DNA from: Cephalotus follicularis
Taxonomy: Eukaryota; Streptophyta; Magnoliopsida; Oxalidales; Cephalotaceae
Reading direction: 5' to 3'
Assembly (NCBI GenBank): GCA_001972305.1
Contig: BDDD01001949.1
Coordinates: forward strand, 9,638 to 73,637
DNA: 64,000 nt
Within the stretch, counting starts at the first letter, position 1, and each line of letters starts with the position of its first letter. The notes under the pieces were generated by a model. That model had not been told where the DNA came from, searched no databases, and saw nothing but the letters and a program-made list of their open reading frames with translations. A program made the position numbers and the translations under genes. Positions 35,541 to 47,600 of this stretch are shown here, in pieces.

Positions 35541-35618
35541 GTCGACGCTTTCTCAAGGCGTCGACGTGAATAGAATTAAAGCAGGAAAGCATCGACGCTT
35601 ACAGGCTAGGCATCGACG
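35541..35618. repeat. GTCGAC box array 1, Athila-type solo LTR
   Basis: Box cores at 35541, 35560, 35591 and 35612 (GCGTCGACGCTT and GCATCGACG forms). The equivalent place in the LTR at 2576-3670 has plain AT-rich sequence. Confidence 0.85.
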
Positions 35619-36297
35619 GTTAAAGACACTGATGCAATAATAAATAGAATTTAATGCAGGCAAACAATTAAATATCAAAGAAATGAATAAAACATAATGA
35701 AATATGCAAAATAAAGTTTGTTTTAGGGTATAGGAACTCACTATAGATTATATGGAACAATTCACTTACTTGAACGATCAAACCTTGATAACCAACATCA
35801 GCTAGGTCGATACTGAGTGCGACTGTGATGACAAATCGTATGAGTAGTCATGGGAGATCTATACGGAGTGTGTTCGACGTGACAAACCGTATGAGTAGAC
35901 TCCATTGATTGTGTTGAAAACCATTTATTCAGCAACATTCATATTCAGAGATAAGATGTTTATGGATTTTAATCAGACAGACAAAGTGTGTGTGAAAGCA
36001 AAAAATTGAAGAATAAATCAAAACGTCAAGGATTTTATTGATGGAATTGAAGCAATACAATCTAATGGCTTGTTCTAGCCATAAAAACCTTGAAAGTTTA
36101 TCTACTAAACATTGTATAAGGCTACAAAAATTAATGAAGAAGAAGAGACAGCAAGAGGGTGGCTACCAGGCTTATGGCCGGCCTCTCTATGTATTTATAT
36201 TACAAAACTGATAAAAAATGGAACTAAAATTAACCTAATTACAAAACTAGGAATTTTTTTTTGAAACTTTCCAAATTTGCTATCAACTGTCGTAAGC

Positions 36298-36466
36298 GTC
36301 GACGCTTTCGTTTAAAGTTTTGACGATTTGGTGCTTTGCAATGACGTTTAAAGTCAAGGCATCGATGGTCTAGCATAGAAGGTTATGAGAGTTGTTCCAG
36401 AGCTCAAAGCGTCGACGTGAAGCGTAAGGCGTCAATGCTTTGAAGTTGGGCATCGACGCTTATAAT
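36298..36466. repeat. GTCGAC box array 2, Athila-type solo LTR
   Basis: AAGCGTCGACGCTT at 36296-36309 and several diverged boxes to GCATCGACGCTT near 36450-36462. It lies within an extra segment of about 200 bp absent from the related LTR. Confidence 0.85.
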
Positions 36467-36912
36467 GAAAATGTTGACACTTAACTCTGTTTTTCTGCAG
36501 AATTTTGCCAATCTTCAAACTTTGATCTTTTAATCTCCAATTAGTGCCACTTTGAGTAGTATTCATGCACTTTGATCTTTTTGGCCTTGTACTTGAAAAT
36601 CAACACAACACAAACAAAGTAGTCTATTACAAGCATAATAATATCACAAATAAGTCATTAAAAATAATACATTTTTATGCTAAACAGTTCACTCCTCTTT
36701 TCGATCGAACTAAACAAAGAGTGTTTGATGTTTTGTGTAACCTCTCTAAGGTTGGATTTTGACTAATTTTGCTCACTTACAACAACTTAGAATTTGCTCA
36801 CAAGATAACAATAAGAAGTTTTGATATGGCTCGTGATAATTTTCTTTGTGATTTGAAAGTTGTGATTCGTGTTCTTGTTGCTGTTATTCTTCTTTGATCT
36901 TGTTTTTGGCCT

Positions 36913-36922
36913 CTATTTATAG
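36913..36922 (-). promoter_or_regulatory. TATA box, copia E LTR
   Basis: The minus strand reads CTATAAATAG, the same core as CTATAAATAC in copia LTR J. Confidence 0.7.
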
Positions 36923-37039
36923 TTTTCTTCAGTTTGTAGCCGTTGTAGAAGTAATAGAGCCGTTGGAGTTGCCTTCAGAATTGTCGTATTAAAAACGGCG
37001 TTGAAAATTTGGTTCTTTGAATGCTTCCCGTGCGCAAAG

Positions 37040-37540
37040 CATTGACAGAGTTTTTCTAAGCGTCGATCCTTATGTGACCGTTATACATTTGAATTTGAAA
37101 TTCCCTGCTTAAACCGCTGAAGCTTTGAGTTTGATGTCGATAGTTTGGCTGAAAGCACTGACGGTTTCCTCAGAGCATCGCCGCTTTAAGTCAGCCAAAT
37201 GATTTTATTTGTTTCTGAACTAGACCACCGACGTGCTCTCCTTCAACGCTGGAGTCTTGGGATAAAGCGCTATCGGTTTCCCTGTGACTGTCGACGCTTT
37301 GAACATTTTTGCTTTTCACTTTGAGTGCCCAACTGTTGACATTTTACAGTTCACCTTCGTCGGTTTGCCTAAGCGCTGACGGTTCCCTATATACCGTCGA
37401 CGCTTTGAACATTTTGTTCTTGACTTCAAAGGCTCAACTCCTTCTGTGCTAGACCGCCGATGGTTATATTTTGACTATCAACGGTTTGCCCAATTTCTTG
37501 CCTAAGCGTTGACGGTTGCCTACAGACCATCGACGATTTG
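37040..37540. repeat. GTCGAC box array, copia E LTR
   Basis: A long array of weakly conserved boxes (ATTGAC 37040, GTCGAT 37062, then ATCGCCG, GTCGACGCTTT twice, GCTGACGGTT and others) up to about 37540, in U3. Confidence 0.75.
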
Positions 37541-37661
37541 CCCTGTTTTTACACTTCCTTGTTTTGTTTTGCAATGTTTAACTTTTCTTGCACAAAAAAG
37601 AAATAATGTCAGATGCAACTATGTTATCATCAAAATTTGGATTGAGCCATAAATGTCAACA

Positions 37662-38192
37662 GGCACAAAAGGAATGGAGATGTAGAGTGACCAAAATATA
37701 TCACATCTTGAAGAAAACCACACTAAGGAATGACTTTTGGAAGTGGCTAAGAGTGATAGTTCTACTAGGTTCTTTTTCTCTCTTTAATGGAGGAATAATG
37801 GAGCAAGAAAGATGAAAGAAAAAACTTATCTCTCTCAGTCTCTCTTGCTCACAGGACAAAGGGGAAAAGTAAGTCCCTTAGTGTGTCTCACACACTAATT
37901 AATGACATGAAAGATGGACTAGTGTGTTGTTCACTCAATATCCCATGCCTTTGTTAAGAGACATGTTGGGATATTTAAATTCTCAACCTCTATTGTGTCT
38001 TTTATGTCCCACATAAGACAAAATAGAATATCCCCCAAAAAGGTTTAGCTACTAAGTAATTTAATAATTACCACAATGTCACTACCTTATAACATTAATC
38101 ACATTAATGTTACATCCCTATTACGGTGTGAGGCCCTCAAGGTTTAGGTTAAGCCGGCAGTAGAAATTTAGCGGTATCCCCAATATCACTAC
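37662..38192. other. Unassigned stretch, possible LTR fragment
   Basis: The target region of copia E. I recognise no gene. On the minus strand a TGTAACATTAATGTG start at about 38115-38101, followed by a purine-rich segment, resembles the beginning of LTR N, so it may be another LTR cut by E; weak. Confidence 0.3.
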
Positions 38193-39447
38193 TGTCACAC
38201 CCCGAACCATGAGAAAACCCCACAGCCTGACATGTGGCAACCATCCATACAATCTGACATGCCCCGTTACCGACTACCCTCGCAGGAGGACGGCCGTGCC
38301 AGGAGGAAGGATCCTCCACCTGGATCCTGAACCTTAGCCATCAAACACCAACACAGAAAGCTTAACACTCAAAGTCGAAGGAGCAGGCGTGAAAACGCAC
38401 TGCAGAGGAGAACCCAAGCTCTCCAAACTACCACGCACTCAAGGCATTTTAAACAAGGCAACGCCCGAGCACCCAAAAGATCCACCAGGACTCACACTTC
38501 AAAACATCTCAAGGAACCTTGATCGTCAGAGGTCGAGAGGTTGGGCAAAACTAAGGAAAACCTTAAAAACTTACTTAACGTCTGCGAGCTATGTTAGAGG
38601 ACAAAACTTCCAAGGACGCCACCCGACATCAACTCTAAGGTCAAACTAACCTGAGCTGAAAGGTCAACCTAGGGTTTGCCTAGTCCAAGAACCCCACCAT
38701 CCTTTCCCCGACATCTCAACAGAGGTGCCGTTAGCTCCCTAAGGCTCCGAGAAGGATCTCCTAAGGTTCCACCTAAGGCCTGCGCTGAGGAGACCTGCTC
38801 CACAGCCAAAAGTCAGACGACTCCAAAACACGCTCCTCATATCCGCATCCTAACACTTAGCGAAAAACAACAACAACATCAAAGGAAGATCTCATAACAT
38901 AAAAGCATATAAAACATCAAGTGATTCATACACGATCCTCTAGCAAAATGTCAAGTACTCACATTTTCCAGGATTCATATACAAAGATAACAAAAGAGGT
39001 TACAAATCTTAAACATCATAAAAATCTATACAAAAACCCCTGAGAATTCCCCAAAATGCATGAAGGTTGTGCATGGCCGAGGAGCCATCCTAAGGTGCTT
39101 GCGCCAGGCGTCTACCTATGAAAACATGCTTTCTCTTTGTGGATCTCAAGAACTTTGCAACCTTGCTTCCTCTGCACACAAAACTGAGAGGGGATTAGTC
39201 CAACAGACTAGTGAGTAAGATCAAGGAACTTCCTGAGTAACCCGTAACCACTGGGTGCTAAGAACAAGCAACGTGTCATGCCCCGACCGGGCGGAGGACA
39301 CCACATATTCACTATTCAACAAAAATAAGGTAGAGGTGAATATGTACATGAATATCAACAACAAGAGAAAGCCAGAGGAGACATCAAAGCTACCAAACTC
39401 TATGACTGGCGTCAAGGAAAGATAACATCAACAAGTTATAACAAATA
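38193..39447 (-). mobile_element. Family K LTR fragment
   Basis: On the plus strand it begins TGTCACACCCCGAACC, the complement of a chromovirus-type LTR end. It is GC-richer than its neighbours and has no convincing reading frame. It is cut at 39447 by F2. Left flank ACTAC (38188-38192). Confidence 0.55.
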
Positions 39448-39815
39448 TGTAAGGACTGGAAAATTTTGTTAAAGTTATATGGATATATGATTGCCATTGT
39501 TAAGATTGGAAAATATTTTATATGGCCCATAATATAACCCTAACGCTCGGGGGGTTCGGGGGTTCCGCTGCCCAGACAGCAGGAGGGGCTCGGGGGCAGT
39601 GCCCCCGGAAGAAAATTTTATTTGGCTATTTGTTTTGGACTGGAAATTTGTTGAAGTGTGCATCTTGGAACGTTGAAAGCGTCGACTGCCAAGAATAAGC
39701 GTTGGCAGTTTATAAAGCATCGACTGCCTATCTTAAAGAGTCGACAGTTTGCCTTGATTATACGGTGAAATTCCTTAAGTGTCGACTAATTTCAAGATAA
39801 ACGTTTTAGCCTAAA
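39448..39815 (+). mobile_element. Family F LTR fragment (F2)
   Basis: Matches the start of solo LTR F at 56700: both have TGTAA at the start, a GTTGGAAAATATT-like block, a GCTCGGGG-type GC-rich stretch, GGGGGCAGTGCCCC and GAAGAAAATTTTAT, then GTCGAC boxes. It is cut at 39815 by the M LTR. Confidence 0.82.
39681..39786. repeat. GTCGAC box array, F2
   Basis: Cores at 39681, 39719, 39740 and 39781 with a weaker GTTGGC at 39701; spacings are about 20 bp or twice that. Confidence 0.8.
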
Positions 39816-41307
39816 TGTAAAACCCCCGATGGTGGGAGCCCTTACAGGTCATAATACCAAACTGAAACATAACGGAAATCTAAACAATAGACTGATACGA
39901 AACGGATGTGGTGGTCTAAAAAAAACTTAACTTATAATACTGATATAGAACAGAGTCTGAAAATTATCCAATTATAAATAAGAACGAATCATAATCTGAT
40001 ATCCAAACACTGAAATCATAACATAACCAAAATCTGAAAACGTTTTTACAGAAAACTAATCTGATCCTACTAGAAAACACAAGGACCAACTCCTAGCTAA
40101 TCCTCTGACAAAAGGGTAACTCTCATCACTTGTTTCCCCCATGCTCCTGAAAACCTGCCGCATAGAAACAAAAACGCGGCTGAGCAAACCTCAGTACGGA
40201 TAAGGAATTAAAACAGTAAACGGTAAACAAAATAATTTGAACTTTAAATTCAGTAAAGTAACATAGTAAATATTCTTGAAAAGTAAAAGAGAATATTTAA
40301 AAGCGAACAGTTATAAAATCATCATAACTTTGCGAAAACGTAACATCATAATTCAAAAACATTATCTGATTCATAATTCCATAACAGGGAATTTCTGACA
40401 TACATACATATATATGTGCAAGGGGTTCGAGAGGCCCACATGCTCTGTCGGAAAAGTCGTGTACGGCGGCACTACACAAACATTCCCATTACTGAATCTT
40501 ATCTTAAAATAACTAGAGTATACTCATATGCCTCAAAAGGATCCATATCCTACCCTCAGGATACATATTTAAAAGAGACACCGTAGACCTATCACACCGC
40601 CATGGTAGGTGTCATGCCCTTCGTGCCAAAGAACATGCCTATGATGCCTCATAGGTAGGGTTTTTCTCTGTATGTTATTATGCTAAAACTTTGTTTTATT
40701 CTAAAACAATTCTAAAATGTACTTAGGTAAACCGTGTCCAGACATATCTGAAATTATTTAAAGAGGATCATACTTTCATATCAAAATCAAAATCAAAATC
40801 CGATCTGTATCTGAAGTATAACATACTCCCTAAAGTGGAAGCCATGTCCAACAATAACACAGTTTCGATAACGGAAAATATGTATATTAAAAATTAACAT
40901 CCGGTGTAACGATAATAAATTCGTTTCAGTAATATTATTATCAAAATGAGGATATCCAATCAAAATATGAATTTTATTCCGAATAAAACCAGGAGCATAA
41001 TCATAAAAGTATAAATCCATTCAAGAACGATGTATCAGTAAAAATTAACTTTATTTAATTTAACCGAAGGAATATCCAAGAATCGAAGAATCCGTACAAA
41101 ACATATTTATTTTAGTAAGATCGAAGGAATAAGCCAAAGAGCAGAAAATCCGTACCTTAGCCGATCGTACAATCTAAACAAACACGAATACTGGACGAAA
41201 GTATCCTAGAGTGTCCCTAATCTCACCAGGAACGATATAAAGACCTAGACATACGAGTCCAAACATCACATATCATAAAAGAAATCAAAACATCAAAATT
41301 TTCATAA

Positions 41308-41440
41308 AGCGTCGACCGTTTGATCCTAGGCGTGGACAGTTTAATAGCACAAATGGACAAAGCGTCGAGGTAAGAGTCGACAGACTAAGGCATAAAACAA
41401 CACAAAGCGTCAACGCTCAGAAACTAAGCGTCGGCGGTTT
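41308..41440. repeat. GTCGAC box array, M LTR downstream
   Basis: AAAGCGTCGACCGTTT, GCGTGGACAGTTT, AAAGCGTCGAGG, GTCGACAG, AAAGCGTCAACGCT and AAGCGTCGGCGGTTT. Confidence 0.8.
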
Positions 41441-42198
41441 GAGCCAGACACAGAATAACTATGCAGAAAGTAGTTTCAATTCCATGAACAACTCACAATT
41501 TTCATATTCAGAAGCTATAATAGCAATAACCAAACTTAAAAATATGTCATATGAGTTTGTATTTATCAGTATAGTGATTACAAACACAAAATCATGAAAA
41601 TAACAAGTTTAGCATAGTGTTCATGTCAAAATATGGTTTTTAAAAATAGTATACATAATCATGAACTATAGTCCGATTTTCTTGTTTATAATCTGTAAAA
41701 ACAGTAATATATATATACATACATATGCCAATGGCATGATTTCTTGTTTTTAATCATCAGTATTACAAATCATGCATAAAACCCATGAATGAACATAGCA
41801 GAATTTAGTTTGCACAGACCTCCTAAATCATGCTCAAAATCAATTTATAGTTGGTTTTAACACGAATTAAAAGATAATACAGAAACTACATAGTATGAAC
41901 TACAATTTTCGTTTAGAAATTACCTCCAGAAAACTTTGAAATCAGTGTAGAAAATCGTGCTCAAAGTTGCTGTTTGTTTGTAAAAAGTGCAGAAAAGAGT
42001 TTATGCTTTTAAAAGAATTTTGTCTGGTTAAATGCGAAATCCAAATTTTTAATTGTCAAAATCAGTATATTAGGACATTACCATACTAACCAAAACGCGT
42101 CTAACACCTAAGGAAAATCGAATAACCAGAAAAGGAAAGAAATCAACCTTCCAAAAACACTGTCACCATCCAAACTGATATGGAAAGTCGAACAAAGC

Positions 42199-42324
42199 GT
42201 CGACTGTTTACTTAAAACGTCGATGGTTAAGCACTTAAATACAAAACGTGTGGAAGTCACACGTTTAGGCGTCGACTTGCCACACAGCAGCCAAAGCGTC
42301 GGCGGTTCTAAAGAGAGCGTCGGC
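42199..42324. repeat. GTCGAC box array, M LTR U3
   Basis: Cores at 42199, 42219, 42271, 42298 and 42319; three of four gaps are 20-27 bp. Confidence 0.82.
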
Positions 42325-42463
42325 GCTTTGTGCCCAGAAAACAGAAATAAAAGGAATTCAAACCAAAAATCAAATAGGTCCACAAACCATAGCATAACTC
42401 AAAAAGGATATGATCCCAAAAAATAAACATATAAACATGTCAACATAGAAACGGGATATTACA

Positions 42464-42487
42464 TCAACCCCCCCTAAAAAAAGATTT
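42464..42487 (-). other. Polypurine tract of chromovirus M
   Basis: The minus strand has CTTTTTTTAGGGGGGGTTGA immediately before the LTR start. Confidence 0.75.
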
Positions 42488-42516
42488 CGTCCCGAAATCA
42501 CAACCATACACATACC

Positions 42517-42768
42517 TTATTCAAACAAGCGAGGATATTCCTCTCGAATATGCTCCTCTAACTCCCAAGTAGCTTCGCTTTCGGGATGATTCTTCCATAA
42601 GACTTTTACAAAAGGGATAGTCTTACTGTGAGTAACCCTCTCTTGTCTATCCAAAATAGCCTCAGCCTCCTCATCGCAAGACAAGTCCTCGCGAATACCA
42701 TCAAAAGGGTAGTGAACCACGTGCAAGGGATGGTACCGGTAACCCCTCAATAAAGACACATGGAACAC
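42517..42768 (-). pseudogene. Chromovirus M pol C-terminus
   Basis: The last 83 codons of a chromovirus polyprotein in minus orientation, from MFHVSLLRGY through the chromodomain (VKVLWKNHPESEATWELEEH) to a TAA at 42517-42519. Everything upstream is missing: the next plus-strand base belongs to the I LTR. It is a different family from A, B and I by sequence. Confidence 0.88.
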
Positions 42769-44594
42769 AAGGAAAGGGAGTAGGAATGTGAATATGGAAC
42801 TTAGAGAATTCTAATGATTCTAATTTGAAGTGTAATTGTTGGTTAATTGTATTATGCCTACTGATTTTCCCTAAATAGACATATATACCTTCTGTCAACA
42901 TTATGATTAAAGAATCCAAAATTGAATGGTGTTTGACATAGAGTTCAAAAGGAAGTTGTTAAATGGAAGTTAAGACTTAGGGAACTTGATGATTAAGCTA
43001 CTGTTGGAATTGTAATTGTTATAAATACTACTGAAACCTACTGGTACTGATGCATGTGTCTATAAACATGCATGATATAGATTGAACCTACTGAAATTAA
43101 AAGGATTGAAAGATTGTTGGTAAAGAAGGCTTGGAACTCAAAGAGAAAGGTCAATTACAATTGATCTTGGGATAAGATTTTGAGGAAGGGGTAGTGATAT
43201 GTTATGGAAGATATCTTGTGCATACTATGTAGGTTATTTTATGTATGATTGCATGTGTGAAATTGGACATGGAATTGCATACAAACTACTACTGCCTGCA
43301 CTTTCTAGGCAGAAGCAGTCGACTGTTCATAATTGCAATCGAATACTAAACCTATCCAATCGACTGCCAAGGAAAAGCAGTAGACTACTCAACCAAAGCA
43401 GTAGACTATTCTTGAGGGCAGTAGACTATTCTGGGTAGAAATTGCATAACATTGATTGAATTGCTACTGTTTTGTATTGTTATTGAATTGTATATGCTAC
43501 CACCATATAGTATATACTGTTTGATGTTATTTAACATCGCTACTACTGATATTACAATGATCGAACAAACTATGTGCTATATGCACAATTCATGGTTTAA
43601 AGACCATTTTCATATGAAATCTATTAATTACAAGAAACTACTGATTTATCAACTACTGTTTTATCACCTACTGGTTTGTTTCTGAATTGGAAACCACTGC
43701 TGTACTGATATCGTTTTCCTCATATGACATGTACGATCACTGAAATGTTATATGTTTCTAAAGACATCCCTTTGATATTGCATATTATTTATATATGTAG
43801 TGTCATTATTGAATTGCACTGATTGAATTGATTGTCTATGCTTACTGCCGTAGTTAGTGATGGAGGATATCACTGACTACCGATGTGATTCTGGGTGCCA
43901 GGAGTTGGCCAGAGCATCACCCAATCTGTCTGCATTGCAGATCTTATTTGTTAAACTACCCGCCAACGCCGGTAGTAAATGTTACCTTCCTGTCATCTTC
44001 GGAGTGAAGGTGATAGTTAGGTGGTGCACAGTTGGTGCTAAGAGTTAGCGACAGGTGTCACCCAACCACCGTATGAATTGATTGTACCCTTGTGCGGTAT
44101 TCTTGCATATGGATTGTTTATGGCCACTTGGCATGGTTGTTGATATATTGGCTCATTTAAATGTTATTTTGATATAATTGTCCTACATGTTGCATTCGTA
44201 TATTACTTAGCATGCATTATCTTCCTACTTAGCCAAGTGAGGACAATGGCTAACCCCTACAATTTTAGATTGAGAGAAGACGTTAGAGTTGCTACCGAAG
44301 CTTGGAGAGCTTCTTTTATCGCTTAAAGGTTGTTATTTTGTTGTGTTTTGTAATTGTAATGAACCGATCATACCTCGTTTTTGTTGTTTTTCCTTATGTT
44401 AAGGATAATTTTTGACTTGTACCCGCACGTAGTATGGGATGCGTGTGGACGGCTTGTATTTATATTCCGGCTTATTGACTGCTTCCGCATATTGTTTATA
44501 TACTGTTGAATGAAATGCTGCAATGTATGTTTAATACTGATATCACCATATATGCTTGTCTTGATGGTATGGAACTGAATAACGGGGTGTGACA
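42769..44594 (+). mobile_element. Chromovirus I 5' LTR, truncated
   Basis: Corresponds to 50151-51976 of the 3' LTR. It ends GGGGTGTGACA. The array at 43319-43428 differs from its 3' partner in a peculiar way (see findings). Acceptor-like CTAACCCCTACAATTTTAG lies at 44251-44269. Confidence 0.92.
43319..43428. repeat. GTCGAC box array, I 5' LTR
   Basis: Six boxes at the same 20-21-bp spacing as 50700-50808, but three read GTAGAC and one ATCGAA where the 3' LTR has GTCGAC or ATCGAC. Confidence 0.92.
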
Positions 44595-44598
44595 GCAT

Positions 44599-44610
44599 TG
44601 TACCAGAGCA
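44599..44610 (+). other. Degenerate primer binding site (I)
   Basis: The sequence TTGTACCAGAGC occupies the place of TGGTATCAGAGC, four bases after the LTR, with mismatches in the middle. Confidence 0.8.
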
Positions 44611-44699
44611 TATTCCATATATGCTAGCTAGGATAAGTTTCTCAGAAATTTGAGTGAAATGTTTCCTAATGATTTTTGTCATTCCATATAGGAAACAAG

Positions 44700-47600
44700 A
44701 TGGATTTAAGAAGAGGTAGACGTGGAAGGCGTAGAGCCGACGAAGGATTCAATGCTCCGCCAATACCTGAAAATGTTCCGCAAATGAATGAAGGAGTGAA
44801 TGTTCCTCCAGTCCATGATGAGAGGAGTAATTTTGACAACCTGGCTGATCTTTTCTGACAGCAGATGCAAGCGAATGCAGGAAACATGGAACAGATCCGG
44901 CAAATGTATGAGACTAACCGGGCATATCAGCAAGCACCTGACGCTTGCCATGGCGGTGGTTTTGGCCGAGATCTGGAGCGGTTCATGCGACAGAATCCTC
45001 CGACCTTTAATGGTGAACTGAATGCTACTGTTGCCGAGCGGTGGATAAGAGACTTGGAGAAGATATTTGCTGTTCTGGAATGTACTGATGACCAGAAGCT
45101 CAATTTTGCTGTGTACCACTTGTGGGGCGAGGCTACTTATTGGTGGGAGAGAACTGAAGCAAAATGGGAAGCCAGTCGACTTGATAGGACTTGGGACAGA
45201 TTCCAGTCCGAGTTTCTTGATACTTATGTACCTCAGATTGAGCGAGATCGATGGGAGACAGAGCTGATGGAGTTATGTCAAGGAGATATGACGGTAGCTC
45301 AATACCAGACCAGATTTGTGGAGCTGGCAAGACACACACCTTATCTTGTGGAGGGTGAAGCACGGATGATCCGAAGGTTCCTGAAAGGCCTTCGACCAAA
45401 CATCAGGTCTAAATTGTTGTTGTTGCAGCTGACCACTTTTGTTGATGTTGCTGAGAGATCCATGATCTTGGAGGCTGACGTGAATGAGGGAAGGGCGGAA
45501 CAGACTCGTACTAATCAATCGAGGGTCGTACAGTCACAAGGGCAAGGAAGCAATAATCCTGCTAAGTCAACCAGATCTGAGAACAGAGGGCAAGGTGGTT
45601 CTCGACGCACACGATCAAGGACACCTGGCCGAAAAAGTCAACAGAATGCTAGTGGATGTATGTTTTGTGGTCGTCCAAACCATGATGAGACCGATTGTTG
45701 GAAGAAGATGGGAAAATGCTTGAGGTGTGGTTCACAAGATCACATGGTCAGTGGTTGCCCGATGACGAGGGATCAAGCACGCGGTCAACCGGGAAGTGCT
45801 GGTGCTAGTGGTAGTGTTGCGGTGACTCAACCGCGGAGAGACACCGGAAAGGGGATTATGAAAGGTAGGGTTTATACCTTATCTAAAGATGATGTGCTAG
45901 AATCTACTACTGTTGTGGGAGGTACTATTTACATATCTGGCATATTAGCTCATGTGTTGATTGACCCTGGTGCGACGCATTCATTTATTGCATCTAGTTT
46001 TGCTCGTAAGTTGCATGGTGTTACTTCTAGACTACCATATGTTTTGGAGGTGAGTACTCCTGCGGGTACTTGTCTTTTGTCTGATACTATTATGAAGGAC
46101 TGTGAAATCGTGGTAGCTGGGATTGAATTGTCCGCTGACTTGATAGTGTTACCTATCCGAGATTTTGATGTAATCTTGGGGATGGACTGGCTATATGCTC
46201 ATCATGCTTGTGTTGACTGCTACAACAAGATGATGACATTTTATCTGCAAGATGGGACGAAGTGCAAGTTTATCGGAGAGAAGAATGTTACTGCTTCGAT
46301 CATTTCATATACATGAGCACAGAAATATCTCAAGCAAGGATGCGAGGGCTATTTGGCGTATGTGATTGATCATACGAAAGGTACGCCCAGTATTGAACAA
46401 GTGCCTGTTGTATGTGATTTTCCTGATGTGTTTTCAGATGAACTCACTTCATTGCCATCGGAGAGGGACATAGAATTCAGCATTGAATTATTGCCTGAAA
46501 CTGCTCCGATATCCAGAACACCATACCGAATGGATCCTGCCGAACTGAAGGAGTTGAAAGTTCAACTGCAGGATTATCTTGACAAGGGTTTTATCAGACC
46601 GAGTGTGTCACCGTGGGGAGCACCAGTTCTATTTGTGAAGAAGAAGGATGGGTCAATGCGTCTATGCATTGACTACAGGCTGCTGAATCAAGTGACGGTG
46701 AAGAACAAGTATCCTCTGCCACACATTGAGGAGTTGTTCGATCAATTGCAAGGCTCAACTGTGTTCTCCAAGCTTGACCTAAGAACAGGCTATGATCAGT
46801 TGAGGATCCAAGAAGGTGATGTGGAGAAAATTACATTTTGAACCAGATATGGGCACTACGAATTTCTGATACTGCCGTTTGGTTTGACTAATGCTCCTGC
46901 AGCCTTTATGTGTCTAATGAACAGAGTGTTCCAACCTTATCTTGATCAGTTTGTTGTGATATTTTTAGATGACATCCTGATCTACTCAGAGAGCGTTGAG
47001 GAACACATGCAGCACTTGAAGATTGTATTGCAGACACTGTGGAAGGAACAACTGTACGCCAAATTCAGCAAGTGCGAATTTTGGCTGGATCATGTGACTT
47101 TCTTAGGTCACATAGTCTCGAGTGAAGGATTGTCAGTGGATCCTTCAAAGATTGAGAGCATTGTTGATTGGCCCCAACCGAGGAACGTTACGGAGGTGCG
47201 TAGTTTCTTGGGATTGACTGGCTATTACCGTAGATTCATTGAGGGATTCTCGAAACTTGTTGCACCACTGACACAGTTGACTCAGAAGAAGTCCAGTTTT
47301 GTATGGGACGAGTCTTGTGAGACAAGTTTCCAAGAGTTGAAGAGTCGGTTGATTTTGGCTCCAGTGTTGGCATTACCGGAGGGTAATGAGGGATTTACTG
47401 TCTACACTGATGCCCCTGGGAAAGGATTGGGACGCGTTCTTATGCAACATGGCAGGGCGATTGCATACGCATCGAGAAAGTTGAAGCCATACGAGGAAAA
47501 CTATCCCGTACACGATCTTGAGTTGGCAGCCATAGTATTTGCCTTGTAGAAATGGAGGCACTATCTCTATGGAGCTCAGTTTGAAATCTTTACTGACCAC

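Larger units (their letters stand above)
35343..36687 (-). mobile_element. Athila-type solo LTR
   Basis: A 1345-bp solo LTR with TG/CA ends and the perfect duplication GTTCA (35338-35342, 36688-36692), inside the copia E LTR. It is related over its length to the LTR at 2576-3670 but is 250 bp longer, largely because it has two GTCGAC arrays. Minus-strand TATA-like ATATAAATAC is at 36191-36200. Confidence 0.94.
32942..37661 (-). mobile_element. Copia element E, 3'-truncated in window
   Basis: A Ty1/copia element in minus orientation: 5' LTR 37661-35031, primer site, gag and the beginning of pol. The rest of pol and the 3' LTR are displaced to the left by insertion D. The Gag with a UBN2-type domain, the two extra knuckles and the LTR beginning TGTTGACATTTATGG resemble SIRE/Maximus elements; I infer that lineage only from memory of these features. 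Confidence 0.85.
35031..37661 (-). mobile_element. Copia E 5' LTR, interrupted
   Basis: About 1.28 kb once the nested Athila-type solo LTR (35343-36687) and one target copy are removed. It starts (minus strand) TGTTGACATTTATGG and ends GTAGTATTTCA. Its TATA box is at 36913-36922 and it has a GTCGAC array in U3. Right target flank GGCAC (37662-37666). Confidence 0.88.
39816..42463 (-). mobile_element. Chromovirus M 3' LTR
   Basis: A 2648-bp LTR in minus orientation, starting TGTAATATCCCG at 42463 and ending GGGGGTTTTACA at 39816, next to a polypurine tract and the last codons of pol. Boxes near 41308-41440 and 42199-42324. Confidence 0.85.

Noticed and set aside
38389..38897. Two short frames in the K LTR
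   Set aside because: No domain and no second copy to compare; composition of GC-rich LTR sequence is sufficient explanation.
43199..43438. 79-residue frame present in both I LTRs (also 50581-50820)
   Set aside because: It lies within the LTR and spans the GTCGAC array. Identity of the two copies is explained by their being LTRs of one element.
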